From: Gracilariopsis chorda
Lineage: Eukaryota; Rhodophyta; Florideophyceae; Gracilariales; Gracilariaceae
Reading direction: 5' to 3'
Assembly (NCBI GenBank): GCA_003194525.1
Contig: NBIV01000075.1
Span: 186,001 to 250,000, forward strand
DNA: 64,000 bases
Made by a program: the position numbers and the translations under genes. The notes under the pieces are model-generated. The model was not told the origin of the DNA. It saw nothing but the letters and a program-made list of their open reading frames with translations, and ran no database searches. Positions 33,986 through 45,753 of this stretch are shown piece after piece; the stretch's first letter is position 1; every line of letters begins with the position of its first letter.

Positions 33986-35125
33986 TTGGAACACCTCTGG
34001 CGGGAGGGCGACGAGAGCTCGACCTGAAGTGTAGACGTTGGGTAACCAAATGGGTTTGGCAGCACCAGATCACTAGGGGCGCAAAATATCCAGGCAGGTT
34101 TACCTTTACCAATTGGTAGTGTTGGTAGTATGGCGCACACGGGTTAGTAAAGGCTGAATAGTCTTAGCTAAACCAAGAGTTGGAGCGAGGCTCGACTTCA
34201 GGTGCGCTCGGCTACATGGCATACGTTGGGGCCGGCATTAGTGGCGTGGCCCCAAACCACAGTAGCGGGGCGTCACTACCTATCTACAAATATTAAATAA
34301 AGTAGTAAACCAATTAGTTAGCCACTCTAATCCACGTGGCACACTGACCAATTGGTCCAGCGCAAGTTGCACTGCCCATGTGGTCAGATCTCACTGTATC
34401 ACAGACCCCCTCCTACCGACAGGCACTCCCTCCTAGATGTACACCGTGGTGCAGCGCCCATTGTCGGTGAACCAGTTTTGGCGGCAACCTCGGCCCGTGG
34501 CGCTGCGTGCGTAGCCATTTTGTAATCGGCTCAACGGTCGGCCGTGCATCTTCCTTGCAGTAGATCCAGACACTAGGGTTCCCACGTGCCCTCAACAACC
34601 CATCCCATACCCATTGGTCACTCGTCTCTTTGGAATAGCGCGACACTCTCCTTAGGGGTTGATCCTTTTCGTTCGTTTCGGTTGACTTCTTCCCGTGGAC
34701 GCGTCCGCGACAGCGTCAATTTCACCACTTGTTTGTCTGACGACTTCAATTTGCGCTGCCCCTTCACGGTTTCGGGTCCCTGCATTAGACGCCTCTACCT
34801 TCGGTCGGTATAACCCCATCGATGTATTTTGGGTGCGACGTAGGCGAGCCACGCGAATGCCCATTGGTCTTCCTCCCAATTGGTTAGTCCTGATTCGACA
34901 CGTCATGCGTCCCCACCCGAACAAGTGGTAAACTTTTTGGACTTGGAACAGTGAGACGCCTCGCCAGCACATCCACTGATTGGTTCTGGGCAGGCGCCAC
35001 CGCAGGTTCATGCTCCTCTCACGCCAACAGAGGACATCGATCCCAAGGGGAATGGGCCAGATACCCAGTCAGTTCACTCCGGGCGGAGAGAACCGTCTTC
35101 CACCCCTTGGCGTTTTCTCCATGCC
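33986..35125. other. No identified gene; start of a CCAATTGG-rich region
   Basis: Short broken frames only. Palindromic CCAATTGG or CCATTGG words recur (for example near 34108, 34347, 34611, 34860, 34876) and continue across 34-45.5 kb. The copia relic ends just to the left. Confidence 0.4.
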
Positions 35126-35557
35126 TTGAGGCCGTTCACCGATGGGTTGCAGCCAACAGGCGATAGCGCTCCTCCAGCGGTCACGGAAACACATCTCGAT
35201 CCCTATTTTGCCACTCGGAACGACTCCTCTTGGCGGTCTCTTTCCTCTTCGCCAAACGGATTTCACACAGGCCCAATTGGTTTGGCACCTGCAATGAATC
35301 GTCACCCTTGGATCCATTCCTACGGAGGCATTTGCAAACGGGTTACTCGCTCCCAGTCCCGGGGAGGTTTGCAGACTCCCAGTAGTGGTCGAGGCCACGG
35401 TCGAGGACACCATTCAGCTTCTCAGAGCAACTATCCAGACCCGGTTCTGATTCCTGAGACTTCCAACACCGCTCCGGTGGCGGTTTGTTCTATGTGTCAA
35501 CCGATTCCGCGTTTTCATCCCGTTGGTGAACCATTTCACCGCCAAGGTGGTTATTGA
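35126..35557 (+). pseudogene. Unidentified ORF rich in Ser, Pro, Gly and His
   Basis: A 143-codon frame with a basic, glycine-rich patch (SQSRGG, then SSGRGHGRGHH, about residues 86-104) and a closing stretch VCSMCQPIPRFHP. Upstream codons read on in the same style, with stops. The patch could be an RNA- or DNA-binding tail, as in some gag proteins. No family recognised. Neighbouring plus-strand frames (35657-35926, 35895-36311) look like continuations after frame changes. Confidence 0.3.
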
Positions 35558-35894
35558 ACTGCTCTGGAGGACATTGACCCCTGCATCTTCGATTCCAATC
35601 ATTGGCCTATCAATACCCACTCGGTTTAGGCTCCGAAAGAATACTGTCGACCCTTCGTGGACACCTATGTCACTGACAGCCGATTGGATTGCGAACTCCT
35701 AGCGAAGATTCCCACCTATAGGGCTCCTCCAACCCCTGGTAGCCGAAACCGGCAACTCAACAGTTCGGCAGTGTTTGATGCCAAGCGACTTCATACATCA
35801 TTCGTGCATTTTTTACCTCCGATGGTTCCGTCTGACCTTCCCTTCATCCGCGGTCGCCAAGAGGTGAAATACTACTGCCGAGTACCTATACGAT

Positions 35895-37542
35895 ATGGGT
35901 CCCCATCCTTCTGCTGGGCAGTGTGACTTTGACATGGTTTGCTTCAACAAACCGTTGCATACCAACAGGTTCATGGACCGTGAAAAGTGGGCTGGGAACT
36001 CGGCTGACGAGTCCGGCCTTCGTCACCGCCAGGCCAACGTGCGGACTATGCACACGTACAACCTAGTGGAATTATTCTTGCAAGACGATGCGATGCGCCG
36101 TAACAGTTATGTGCCACGACCAAATTGGTGGGAGCAATACGAACTATGCCAGTTATTCGACATCCCAACGCCTCTGGTTTTATCCTACTTTGGCAGTGCT
36201 GTTATACATAGCTCTCCTTTTTTAGGTACTGTTTGGACCCTTTCCCCTGCAGAGTTTGCGACCATGACGGCTTTTCTATCACTCCAGACGGCTCGAGAGG
36301 GCGTGACTTGACCTACTCGGTCTAATGATCCTACCTTTCTGGTTCACACTCTGTATCCTCTTGGTCGTATCTTTTGTATGTCGAAGCAACCGGTGGACAT
36401 CATACGCGACGAACGTGGCGTTGAAAAACTGGTAAGAGATACATCGTACTCGGTCGAAGAGCTCACCGCCTTTTCAGATGCAGCTGAAAACCATCCCTGG
36501 AGAGCAGGCCAGGCCTGGACGGTATGGAACCATAAAGAACCGGGTAGCTATGACGGAGGAGCAGAGCCTCCCAGGGTATCTTGTCGATCAGGACGACTGG
36601 GACAACGTGGACGTTGCTATGCCTCAATCGGTTATAAAGCCCCCCGCGGTGCCTGGGAGCGTCCCCGTGGCGGCTACTCCACCTACTACGGTCGCGCCTC
36701 CTTCTGGTTGCGGAACTCCTTCCACTCCAGTAGGTCAGGCTATTGCTGGTCCATTCCGATCCGTTCAGGTAGTCGGCATTTTGGTTCCACGCGATGGCGG
36801 GCACCTCGATGGTATCGAAAGTGCTTTCCACTGACTCCATCATGGTTGTCTACGGTACTTGACCCGACTGGGTCCTCCGAATGCCATTGCGGCCATTAAT
36901 GCCCTGACCAGTTGCTTTCCGATCTTGGTCTGGCAGGAGGCTCAAAATGATGGCCTCCGCCGCTTCCGGGACCAATCCCAGCACGCGCTGTACCAGGAGG
37001 TGACCTACCATGTTGGAGCTCTTTCCCATACAATTTACGATACGCCCTCGGCTGTTATTTCTTATAACCAACAGGCTGCCGAGGGGCTGACTCAACCATT
37101 CAGTGTTACAGCCACGACCACACCAACCTGCTTTCAACTATCCACTTCCTTTGGCTTCAATTCCCATTCAGGTGTTCCGTCCATGGCTCTATTCGGTACT
37201 GCATGCTCTTTGGCTCAACCGAAGCAGACCCATCCGGTGTATCTCAATCGTTCCCCACCAAATCCAGTTACACAGAGTTTACCAGCTGGTCGAGCCGGTC
37301 CCTCGACTGGTCTGTCTCCCATGGAAGGTGGTGGCTCCAGTGCCGGTGGGTCGGCCGATCGTGGACGTGGCCAGGGATGGAATCCGCCAGGGCGTACTTT
37401 ACCTTTCAGTTGGGGGGAGTGGACGGGACTGCTATGTTACTTGGTCTCCGTCTGTTTATATTCCTCAAGATGCAGTTCCTTTGTCGCCTTTGCACAATCT
37501 TGTGAGTGCGAACATGCGTTAATGTGTTCTGTTGCCAGCTGA
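35895..37542 (+). pseudogene. Unidentified broken ORF series, plus strand
   Basis: Consecutive frames read as protein-like sequence: 35895-36311 (MHTYNLVELFLQDDAMRR, NWWEQYELCQLFDIP), 36378-36520 (SKQPVDIIRDERGVEKLV), 36478-36834 (EEQSLPGYLVDQDDWDNVD, then Pro/Val-rich) and 36859-37542 (NAIAAINALTSCFPI, then Ser/Pro/Gly-rich with GGSADRGRGQG). They follow one another with frame changes, as if one gene had decayed. They run opposite to gypsy relic E3, whose 3' end is only about 70 bp away. Either a nested host element or an antisense ORF of E3; I cannot tell. Confidence 0.3.
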
Positions 37543-37612
37543 GTTGTTGTTAGTTTCTTTTAAGTTATACAACTCATGGCATTGCTTCAAAACATTCTCC
37601 CCTCCCCCCTCG

Positions 37613-40600
37613 TTAGCATGGATGCAGGGCATGGGCGTTGAGGGATCGAATTGGTGGGCTTTCATTTCGTTTGTGCCAATACCTTATGAGGACGTTATTG
37701 GGTATGTGGTGGAGTGGTTCCATGGTGTCATGGAACGCTATCCACCCATACCACCGTAAACGGTAAAAAGATCCCGATATGATGAGCTCGTGACCGACGA
37801 TGGAGTCAATGACCCCTTCGATTTCTGTTGGTACATTTCCAAGAGGTTGTTTTGCATTCCCTTGTGGTGGTGTTCCATTTCCAATCGTTGAAGCAGTGGC
37901 AGGGACCGTAAGGTCAGAGGTTACGTTCTTTGTTCCAACTGGTTTAGTGCTCCCACCGGGTGACGGACTAGAGTATGAGTCCCTGGGAGCTTGTTGTTTC
38001 AATTGTTTTGATGGAGCCGTAGCAAGAGACTCTGTGTTCCATCGATAAAATTGGGTGGTACGTTCGCCAGCAGGGCTTTCGTAACCCTATCAATAGAAAC
38101 GGTGTTCTCTAAATCGCCTTCCAGGACGATTACCGTGTGTTCGTCTGCTCTTATAACCTCGTATGGACCTGCTGACCTCCGCAGTAGCTTGGCTTTTATC
38201 TCCTCAGCTACCATCCGGTCATCGTTCTCGTCTTTCGGGACTGGCCGAGCACCACTTGGTGGTAAATCCACGAAAAAATAGTCCCCGACTTCCACTTTGG
38301 TAATTCTTTTCACCATATGGTCGAAGTACTTCTCGTATCTCTCCTGGGCCACGGTCATCTTTGATGATGCTACCGCAAAGGTTTCCCTCAACCTTCGTAG
38401 GATATCCTTCTTCACATGAGCAGCAGATTGTGTCCCAGAGGCACCGCAGTTCGCCGGACCAGCTCGGATAATATTACCTGGTGTCATGACAAAACCAATT
38501 CAAAGGGAGTGGTTCCCGTTGAGCGATGTACCTGTAGGTTGTAAGCGTACGTCGAAGGCTGTACGAACTCAACCCAATCCGATTGGTTTTCAGCTACCTT
38601 AATGATGCAATCGTTCCACAAGGGTTTTGTTAAACCTTTCCACATGCCCGTTGGTCTCGGGGTGGTACGCAGTCGTGAAATAGGGCTTCAAACCTAGCAT
38701 GGTACAAACTGATTGGAAAAACTTCGAAGCCAGGCTAGAACCATCATCGATGAGGAGATAGAGTGGAGAAAGGTACGGATATACCAAATGATTTAGATAT
38801 GCTTCCGCTAGAACCAGTGAGGTTGTGCTCTTGGGGGGACTGCCCTCGTGAGCTTCGTAAACCGATCGGTGATTACCATGACGTACTTATACCCTTTTGA
38901 GGTTTCCGGAAGTGGTCCCAATAGTTCAATAGCAACGAACTCCAAGGGGCCGGCCGCGGGGATTAGCTTCATAAACTCACGATGTTTTCGAATACCACCA
39001 CGAGTCTTAACCCACGATTTGCATGTAGCAACATAGGCATAGACCTCTTGAGCCAGCAGGGTCCTGTAGACTTCTCTCTTTGAGGTGCAGTACATTCGTG
39101 TACCTCCTGGGTGACCGGCCAACCGTAGCCGGTGAGCCATGTAGAGAACTCTTAGGCGAAGCGACTCCGAAACCACCTTTTGGAGCAGGCCATATAAGGT
39201 GGATTTCCTGACTAAATAGCCTTCAAGGTCCACATCGAACTGCGTGTCCTTCCTCCCAAGAAGGTGTAGCAATGACTTGCAATATCTATCGGTTGCTTGC
39301 TCTCGCAAGAATTCCTCCTTGGTAATAGGGGAATATTTCTCCTCCTCCACTGCACAAACTTCACTCGGTGCATGGTCTGTGAGGACAACCTGACGGACTT
39401 CTTCCTCTGCATCCAAAAATTTATCTACTTCAGTTTTGTTTCCTTTTCGATCCCTAACCAATTGGATAGTGAAGCACGGAATATCTTTTTCCACTGATTC
39501 CTTTTCCAACCCATTGGTATTCAAGGGTGACATGGCATCGGCCACGTTATGCTTTATCACTGGGCGGTATTGTATCTAATACTCAAACTCTGGGAGTCTC
39601 AACCTCCATCTGGCTAGACGTCCAGAAGCGTCTGCTAGGCTCAGTATCCACCTTAAGCATCGTGATCTGTCCGCAGGGTAAACTTCGTTCCATGTAGGTA
39701 AGGGCAGAGCATCAGCATGCTTTACACCACTGTTAGGCATTCCTTCTTCGTCATGGTGTAGTTCTACTCCGTGCTAGTGAGCGCCCTACTCCAATAACCG
39801 AATAGTGCCCTGCTTTCATCCGCTTGGTCCTGCCTAGGGCAGCATCCTAGCTGAGCGGAAGACGCGTCCGTATCAAAGGTGTTGAGATAGCCAGACTTCG
39901 TCAAAGCCAATATTGGTGGCGAGATTAGGGCAGCTTTCATTTTCTGAAAAGCCTTGATCTCGTCCTCCTCAATGTATTCAAACTAATCTGGTTTTCGATT
40001 TTGCGGTTTCATATTAAAGGGAGCTGCATTCTTAGCAAACCTCTTGATAAACCGACGGTAGAAGTTGCACAAACCAATGAAAGAGCGGATATTTGTTTGG
40101 GTATATGCGAACCTAGGTCCCTGAACCGCTCGGATATTCCTCTCGGCTACCTGTAGATGCCCTGGGCTGATAATATGGTCCAGATACTCCACTTTTTGGT
40201 CAAAGAACACACATTTTCGTAACTTGAGCGTCACCCTTGCATCCTTTAGGAGCTGTAGCACCGTTCAGACCTGCCCAAAGTGCTATTCAACCGATCGAGA
40301 ATAGATGAATACGTCATCTATATACACCAGAGCGGTCTGCAATTTTACCTTCGATAGAATTATGTCTAGAGCTCTCTGAAACGTAGCGGGCGCGTTCCGT
40401 AAACCAAATGGCATTCGCAAGAAACGGAAGAGACCAGCATGGCAGGTGAAGGTAGTCTTGTTCCTATCCTCCTCAGGTATCTGCATTTGCCAGTAACTGC
40501 TACTGGCATCCAATGTGGTGAAGGCTTTCGCATCCTCGAGAGAATCGATGCATTCGTCCATTCTGGGTATCGGATACGATTCCCTGACCTTAACGGCATT

Positions 40601-41430
40601 TAGTTTTCGATAGTCGATACAAAATCTCATTCTGGTTTCTCCCTTCTTCTGAACCAATACCAGTGGCCTGGCCCACTCCGCATATGCGCGCTCGATAACC
40701 CCTTCCTTCAACATCCTTTCCACTTCTTATATTTCAACCTTTCAGGCTTTCGGACCTCCCCGATATGGTTGTTGGTGTATTGGCTTCGCTCCAGGCACCA
40801 AGTCGATACGGTGTTGCATGGCATTGATCACCCCTATTTGGCCTGACTACATGGCACTGAACGAATTCAATAGGTCAAAGATACCGTCTTTACAAGGTTT
40901 CCTTTTGGACCCCATGGTTACTTCCTCTCCCCAACTGGTATTTCCATCCTGCGTCGGTGTTGCTTCGGCATTTGCCGACATCGCTGAGTTCTTGCTTTCC
41001 GCAGTTGGTTTCCCCCCTTCTTAGGGTGGAGTTCCACGAACGACCTTAATGGTTTCAGGGTAAATGTTCTATCCGGATCAGGAGATGCGAATCCAACAAC
41101 GGTGTTTTTGGGTAATTTCACCATATGGTTGTTGAAGTTGCTTAAGCATACCTGACATGTTTAATTCGGTATATTTTCCACGAATCCGTTTGCCGTCATC
41201 GTCTTGTGGCGTCCCAATACCTTATGGTAGCTTTTTAATATTTGCGTACCAATTTGGCTACCGCTTGGTGCATGGGCAGAACTCGAATGGATCTCGCCAA
41301 TCGAACCTTATTGGATACTGTCACCGAACGCGTTTCCTGTCTCTGACCTGATGCTGTTCTCGATTTTTGACGAACTAAATTGGCGACTGTTGGACACTTA
41401 TGGAACAAAACCGTTCTAGTACGAGGCAAA
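37613..41430 (-). mobile_element. E3: Ty3/gypsy relic, pol on the minus strand
   Basis: Read leftward: end of protease (LGTTFINNYFPAILPR-like, about 41430-41500), protease-RT linker (KNTVVGFASPDPDRT, about 41110), RT (MPFGLRNAPATF; YIDDVFIYS, about 40320), RT thumb and RNase H (39560-40261), integrase zinc region and core (38600-39560, GPLEFVAIELLGPLP), and a chromodomain (about 37660-37800, YRLRWYGWIAFHDTMEP). Frame changes and stops break it into at least six pieces, so it is dead. Gag is not identified; the DNA to the right (41.5-45 kb) instead shows unidentified plus-strand frames. LTRs were looked for by eye and not found. Confidence 0.75.
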
Positions 41431-42600
41431 ATTGCCGGAAAATAGTTGTTTATGAATGTAGTTCCAAGGATACAATCCCTTGCCTATTGGTTGATCACGA
41501 TGAACCGTACCCGAACCTTAAACTCTCCTACGGCTAACATTAGGTATACACTTCAACGGACCGCTAATGGACGCTTATTTGCATCCACCAAAAGGGTGGT
41601 GATGGTACTCGTTCGTACCCTTTCCAATATCTGTCGGGATAGACACTTCGCATTCGATGGCGGTACACGGAACCAAATGGTTGTATTGCAAAAACCGAAG
41701 GTTGAGTATCACACTCAAGGGGTCCGGGGCTATTCTACCTGTGGAGGCAGACCTAGTGTCAGAGCCCTCTTTGTACTCTTAATACGGGCGTAACTCCGTA
41801 GTTATTTCGGATTGGCCACAGAGGTGGATAAAGAAAGGTGAATCGGAGCCAGAAAGATGGTAAAACGAGAGACCAGTGTGCCATGCGATGCGGAAGTTTA
41901 AAATATACCCGTTGAAGGGTGCCTTTTAACGACAGGAAAACCCACCCGGCGGGTTGAGCGTAAAGAAGAAACAGACCTGACGGAGGGTGCACATGCACGA
42001 AATGTAGCGGACTAATTACCCAATACAGGGGCGATACCAGTACCACACGTTAGATAAATGTTGGACGACAATTATAACACAGAGTATCTGTAGATTTACC
42101 GAGCGGGTGGGTTGAGTGAACCGAATGCGGTGACCCTCCACGAGAAGTAGTACCGGTGAATTGACGTCACAATCCAGAGCAGGATACCTCAGGTCAAACT
42201 GAACAGTTATGAATGACCGAAGTATCGGGTTAACTTTACTTAGTGGTCGCGACGACGAACTCGCGCTCACCTAAGTAGTTACACTACCATAATAAACTAT
42301 ACTAATTAACAACATTATTGCGCACCTTTGCAGGTCCACACACGTGCCCAGGCCAGTTTCAGGCACCCTGAGGTGTCAACCCAAATAAAACAAAACACTA
42401 CAGCATTGTGCTGTCGCACACACACACACGCGTCAACTCATCGTGCAATCCATTCTAGATTCCTACCTTCCTAGGTGAAACTTCATACAGTAAACCATCC
42501 TATTGGCATCACCCCGTACAGTTCCAACTCATATACGGTAGAGCCGCCACGGTAGCCGCATCGCGCTCCTATGAGTATCATCATCGCGATGTCCACTCAT
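41431..42600. other. No confident gene; probable remains of E3 protease/gag side
   Basis: Minus-strand pieces up to about 41700 fit a decayed protease region. A frame at 42016-42270 (minus) has no known motif. A CA-repeat run lies near 42418-42430. Confidence 0.35.
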
Positions 42601-42661
42601 TTCCCGTTGCATCACATCTCCCCCTCCCTAGCCGAGGGCTCCTGCGTTCTTCGAGTGGAAC

Positions 42662-44517
42662 TTGCAGGCAGCGAAGTGCTTAAGTAACAGACTCATGATG
42701 AGTTCCTCCGACATTCCGGTTCCTCGCAAATCAGGCGATACATGCCAGATATCCGAAGCGTCAAACTCGAACTCGAGTAATACTTTGGAATACCAACTCC
42801 TCCTAGGATGCCAACGAAATTTCATTCCAACTATCTCCCGTGTGCGTCCAGCTCTGCTGGTCTTTCTCCACCTCCGCCCACGAGCGTGCAACAGATGACT
42901 GGTTTTACTTCAGCTCCATTGCCCCAACACCAGACGGGTCCTAGATTTGATCCATTGGCCGTGGCCTGGAATTCAGAAGAACCGACGCCGGTGAGGACCA
43001 ATGCTTCTTGTTGGGTGTCAAAGGATGCGCTCCGCGTACACAATCGCCTGCGGGATAGTTATGTATTCTCGAGAGCACCGTGGTATCACTCCGAGACAGT
43101 TAAAATCACGTTTTAATCTCTTCGTAACTTATCAATGGTCTATTACCCGTTGGGCTCCCTATTGACATAGTCGAATCTTCCGATTAGATAGGTCGCATAG
43201 CGATCGATCCGCATCTGTTGGGGATCCATGACCACAATGGTGAAACGTTAGACAACGCCGGTGAAGAGATGACGAAGCTTCCGTACAAATGGCTAAGCCG
43301 TGCGTGGAATGCGAGCCTGGTACCGTACCGGTATAGATTCGGCGAATCGAGATACTGAACTTACGGTGAAATCTAGTCCGGAGACCGACTGGCTGCATTT
43401 GATCCTCTGTGCTTAACGGGAGTATCGTTCGTATCGAACCCGATATGTTCTGCTGGGCACGGCCCCTCCTTCGTGCAGAGTTCAGATACATACGGCGAGC
43501 CGTCACACTCGACAGGTTCGCGAGATATATCCGGTTTGAGCGGAGAGGGCGATCCCGTCACAGATAGTTGATGCCATACGTGAACATCGAAACAGAACGA
43601 TACCAGACACAGGCTTCTGACGGGTGGTTCGTGCCCTTACCAACTTGTTGGTCTCGTGTTGAAGTACCCAAAGGGTGTTACCCAAAACTACCTCCTTGTC
43701 TTACGTACGTGGGGTCCCGCACGCTCATCAATCCGAGGTCTGGATACTGGTCGTTATTACTCCCCGAGTGGGCTGCCTCCGTTGCGATTTTCACCGTGTG
43801 GGAAGCATATGACCATTGTAGGGTTTGGTGCCTACCTCCGTACCTCCAACAGGGAATGGGAACAATGAATCATCCCACCGTTCTTGGTTCCGAATAGAAC
43901 GTGGATGAACTGTACTACATCCTAGATGTGGTGGATCAGGCTAAATGGAACACCGTGTAGTACAGTAATTGCCCGATGGGTAACCGTTCTCCCTATGACA
44001 GGTCTCCAGGTCGTAGGCATCTAGGAGCTAGGGATATCATCTATTACAACCCTTACGAAGGGTGTGAGACGTCGCATGCTCATGCGTTAATGTTAAGCAA
44101 CGGCCCACGCTTGAGTCCTGAAGATCATCCCAATGGGTTTGTCTTCAATGATGATTACATGCTCCGGTTGCCTTCGAAGATCCGATGTTGGATGATGAAG
44201 CGAATGAGCTCGGTGGCGCCGATCCCATGAGAGGTGCGAGCTTCTCAGGAGGTTGCGTTGCCAAATCATCCACTACAGGAGCCGTGGCACCATCCGGTTG
44301 GAATCTGGGAACTCAGCAGGGTGCTCCACCGCCAACTGCGGTATCCGCTGAAGTCGCAGCATTGCGAGCTAACCTGTTGAATATTTGTATCCCAGTTCCG
44401 GCTGAAATGAATGATTTGAGCCAGCTGCTAGCGTTCGCAGCGCAGCATACCCCAGGAGCGTCAAACCAAGGTGTTGCCGGTCCCTCATCGGCAGTACAGC
44501 AACCTAGTGGTAGTTGA
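42662..44517 (+). pseudogene. Unidentified broken ORF series, plus strand, right of E3
   Basis: Protein-like pieces: 42662-43116 across a frame change (SSSDIPVPRKSGDTCQISE; PRFDPLAVAWNSEEP), 43568-43897, 43976-44230 (GARDIIYYNPYEGCETSHA, DHPNGFVFNDDYMLRLPSK) and 44185-44517 (Ala/Gly/Ser-rich, EVAALRANLLNICIPVPAE). They resemble in style, not in alignable sequence, the plus-strand frames left of E3. E3 may have inserted into one long plus-strand element, of which these are the two halves. No known domain. Confidence 0.3.
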
Positions 44518-44598
44518 TCACCTAATAATAGATCTTCTGAACACAGAGTAAACAAACTTATGCTTACATACTTCTTCTTCTTCTTCTAACTTCTTGCT

Positions 44599-44808
44599 TC
44601 AAACCTCTTCTTCGTGTACTTCATAACCATAATGCATATATTCATAAACCGTTAATTCGGTGAAACCGTCAATTGGGTGAGTAAAGCGGAATAGTCCTGG
44701 AACCTCCACTCCTATCAGATTTCTCAACTCATCACTCTCCTCGATTCCCTCCACGTACTGCGTCGCGGTATTTTCAACGTCCTTCGCGATATCACCAAGT
44801 GTGGTCAT
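44599..44808 (-). CDS. Short acidic ORF, 69 aa, unknown
   Basis: Complete small frame (MTTLGDIAKDVENTATQYV, later GLFRFTHPIDGF) ending in EVHEEEV, just right of a CTT microsatellite (44573-44587). The composition is protein-like and acidic, but there is no recognised domain or neighbour partner; it may be another relic of the surrounding element. Confidence 0.2.
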   Translation of the reverse strand: MTTLGDIAKDVENTATQYVEGIEESDELRNLIGVEVPGLFRFTHPIDGFTELTVYEYMHYGYEVHEEEV

Positions 44809-44809
44809 C

Positions 44810-45690
44810 CAACTTGCGCATTATCCAAGGTGTATGGGACAGCCAACCGGGTCCCACGGTGATACGATATACTCTTGGACCCTCGGAGGTGCTCTATAGG
44901 TTTTTATGTATGCTCCTCTGGTGGGTATCCATACCAGTGGATGAAATACTGCAGTACTCCATCACGAGTTTCATGATATACGACACGTTCCACGACGAAC
45001 TTTTGTGAGTACACTTCTGAGTTCTCCATCACTATGAAGCGTACCGTGGGACGGTGTCTCTGAAACCCTAAATAGGGCTAGAGGCACCGCCAGGGGCGAT
45101 ACTAACCCTCTTGGAGAGCAGGAACATCTTCACGAATTCGTCGTATATCGTCGCAGCGACGATATGACAACTTACGTCATAGTCGTCTACATGGCGGTCC
45201 GGGAAGTTCCTTTGAAATTATTCATTCTCACGAGTACCACGAGCTAAAGAACGTTCGTCATGATCGAAAACCCGCGGACCAGTATCCTCGAATATTCGAG
45301 AAGTTCTCCTTGTCCACGCGGATGTACCGCTGCTACGGTTACACTCACATAATGCACGCACTGCGCCAAGGTGTCAATTGACCAAACACGGTGCTTTTGA
45401 CACCATCTGATTGGTGTGGGTCATGTCCACGAGAGGCACAAGATTACTTTGCGTAACCAAATGGTGTTGTGTTTTCGAGCGATCGCCACAGAGCGCGCTC
45501 ACATGCGTTGGCGATCTCTGGCAGTGTAATCCGGTTCTCCGTATTTTCCAAAAGCAAGACTGTTCGGCCCTTTCTACACTACCCCAGAACACGGTGCATT
45601 TCGTCCAAAATCCCCTTGATCCTGGGGATTTCCCATTTCTTAGGACATGCATCGTACACAGGCTCTCCTGTCCAAAATACCCCTGATTTT
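44810..45690. other. No gene recognised
   Basis: Short hairpins such as CCCTAAATAGGG (about 45067) and GGTGTCAA...TTGACACC (about 45370-45405) are present. Frames at 45374-45751 (minus) and 45411-45686 (plus) overlap each other and carry no known motif. Confidence 0.35.
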
Positions 45691-45712
45691 GGGGTCGCTT
45701 GAAAGCGACCCC
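45691..45712. repeat. Perfect hairpin GGGGTCGCTT-GA-AAGCGACCCC
   Basis: 10-bp arms around a 2-nt centre, 42 bp before the transposase ATG of Harbinger 2. It could be part of that element's subterminal structure. No matching copy was found on the right side. Confidence 0.75.
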
Positions 45713-45753
45713 AACTCGTGACCCATGATCATAGCCACTTCCGTCACCCAAAC

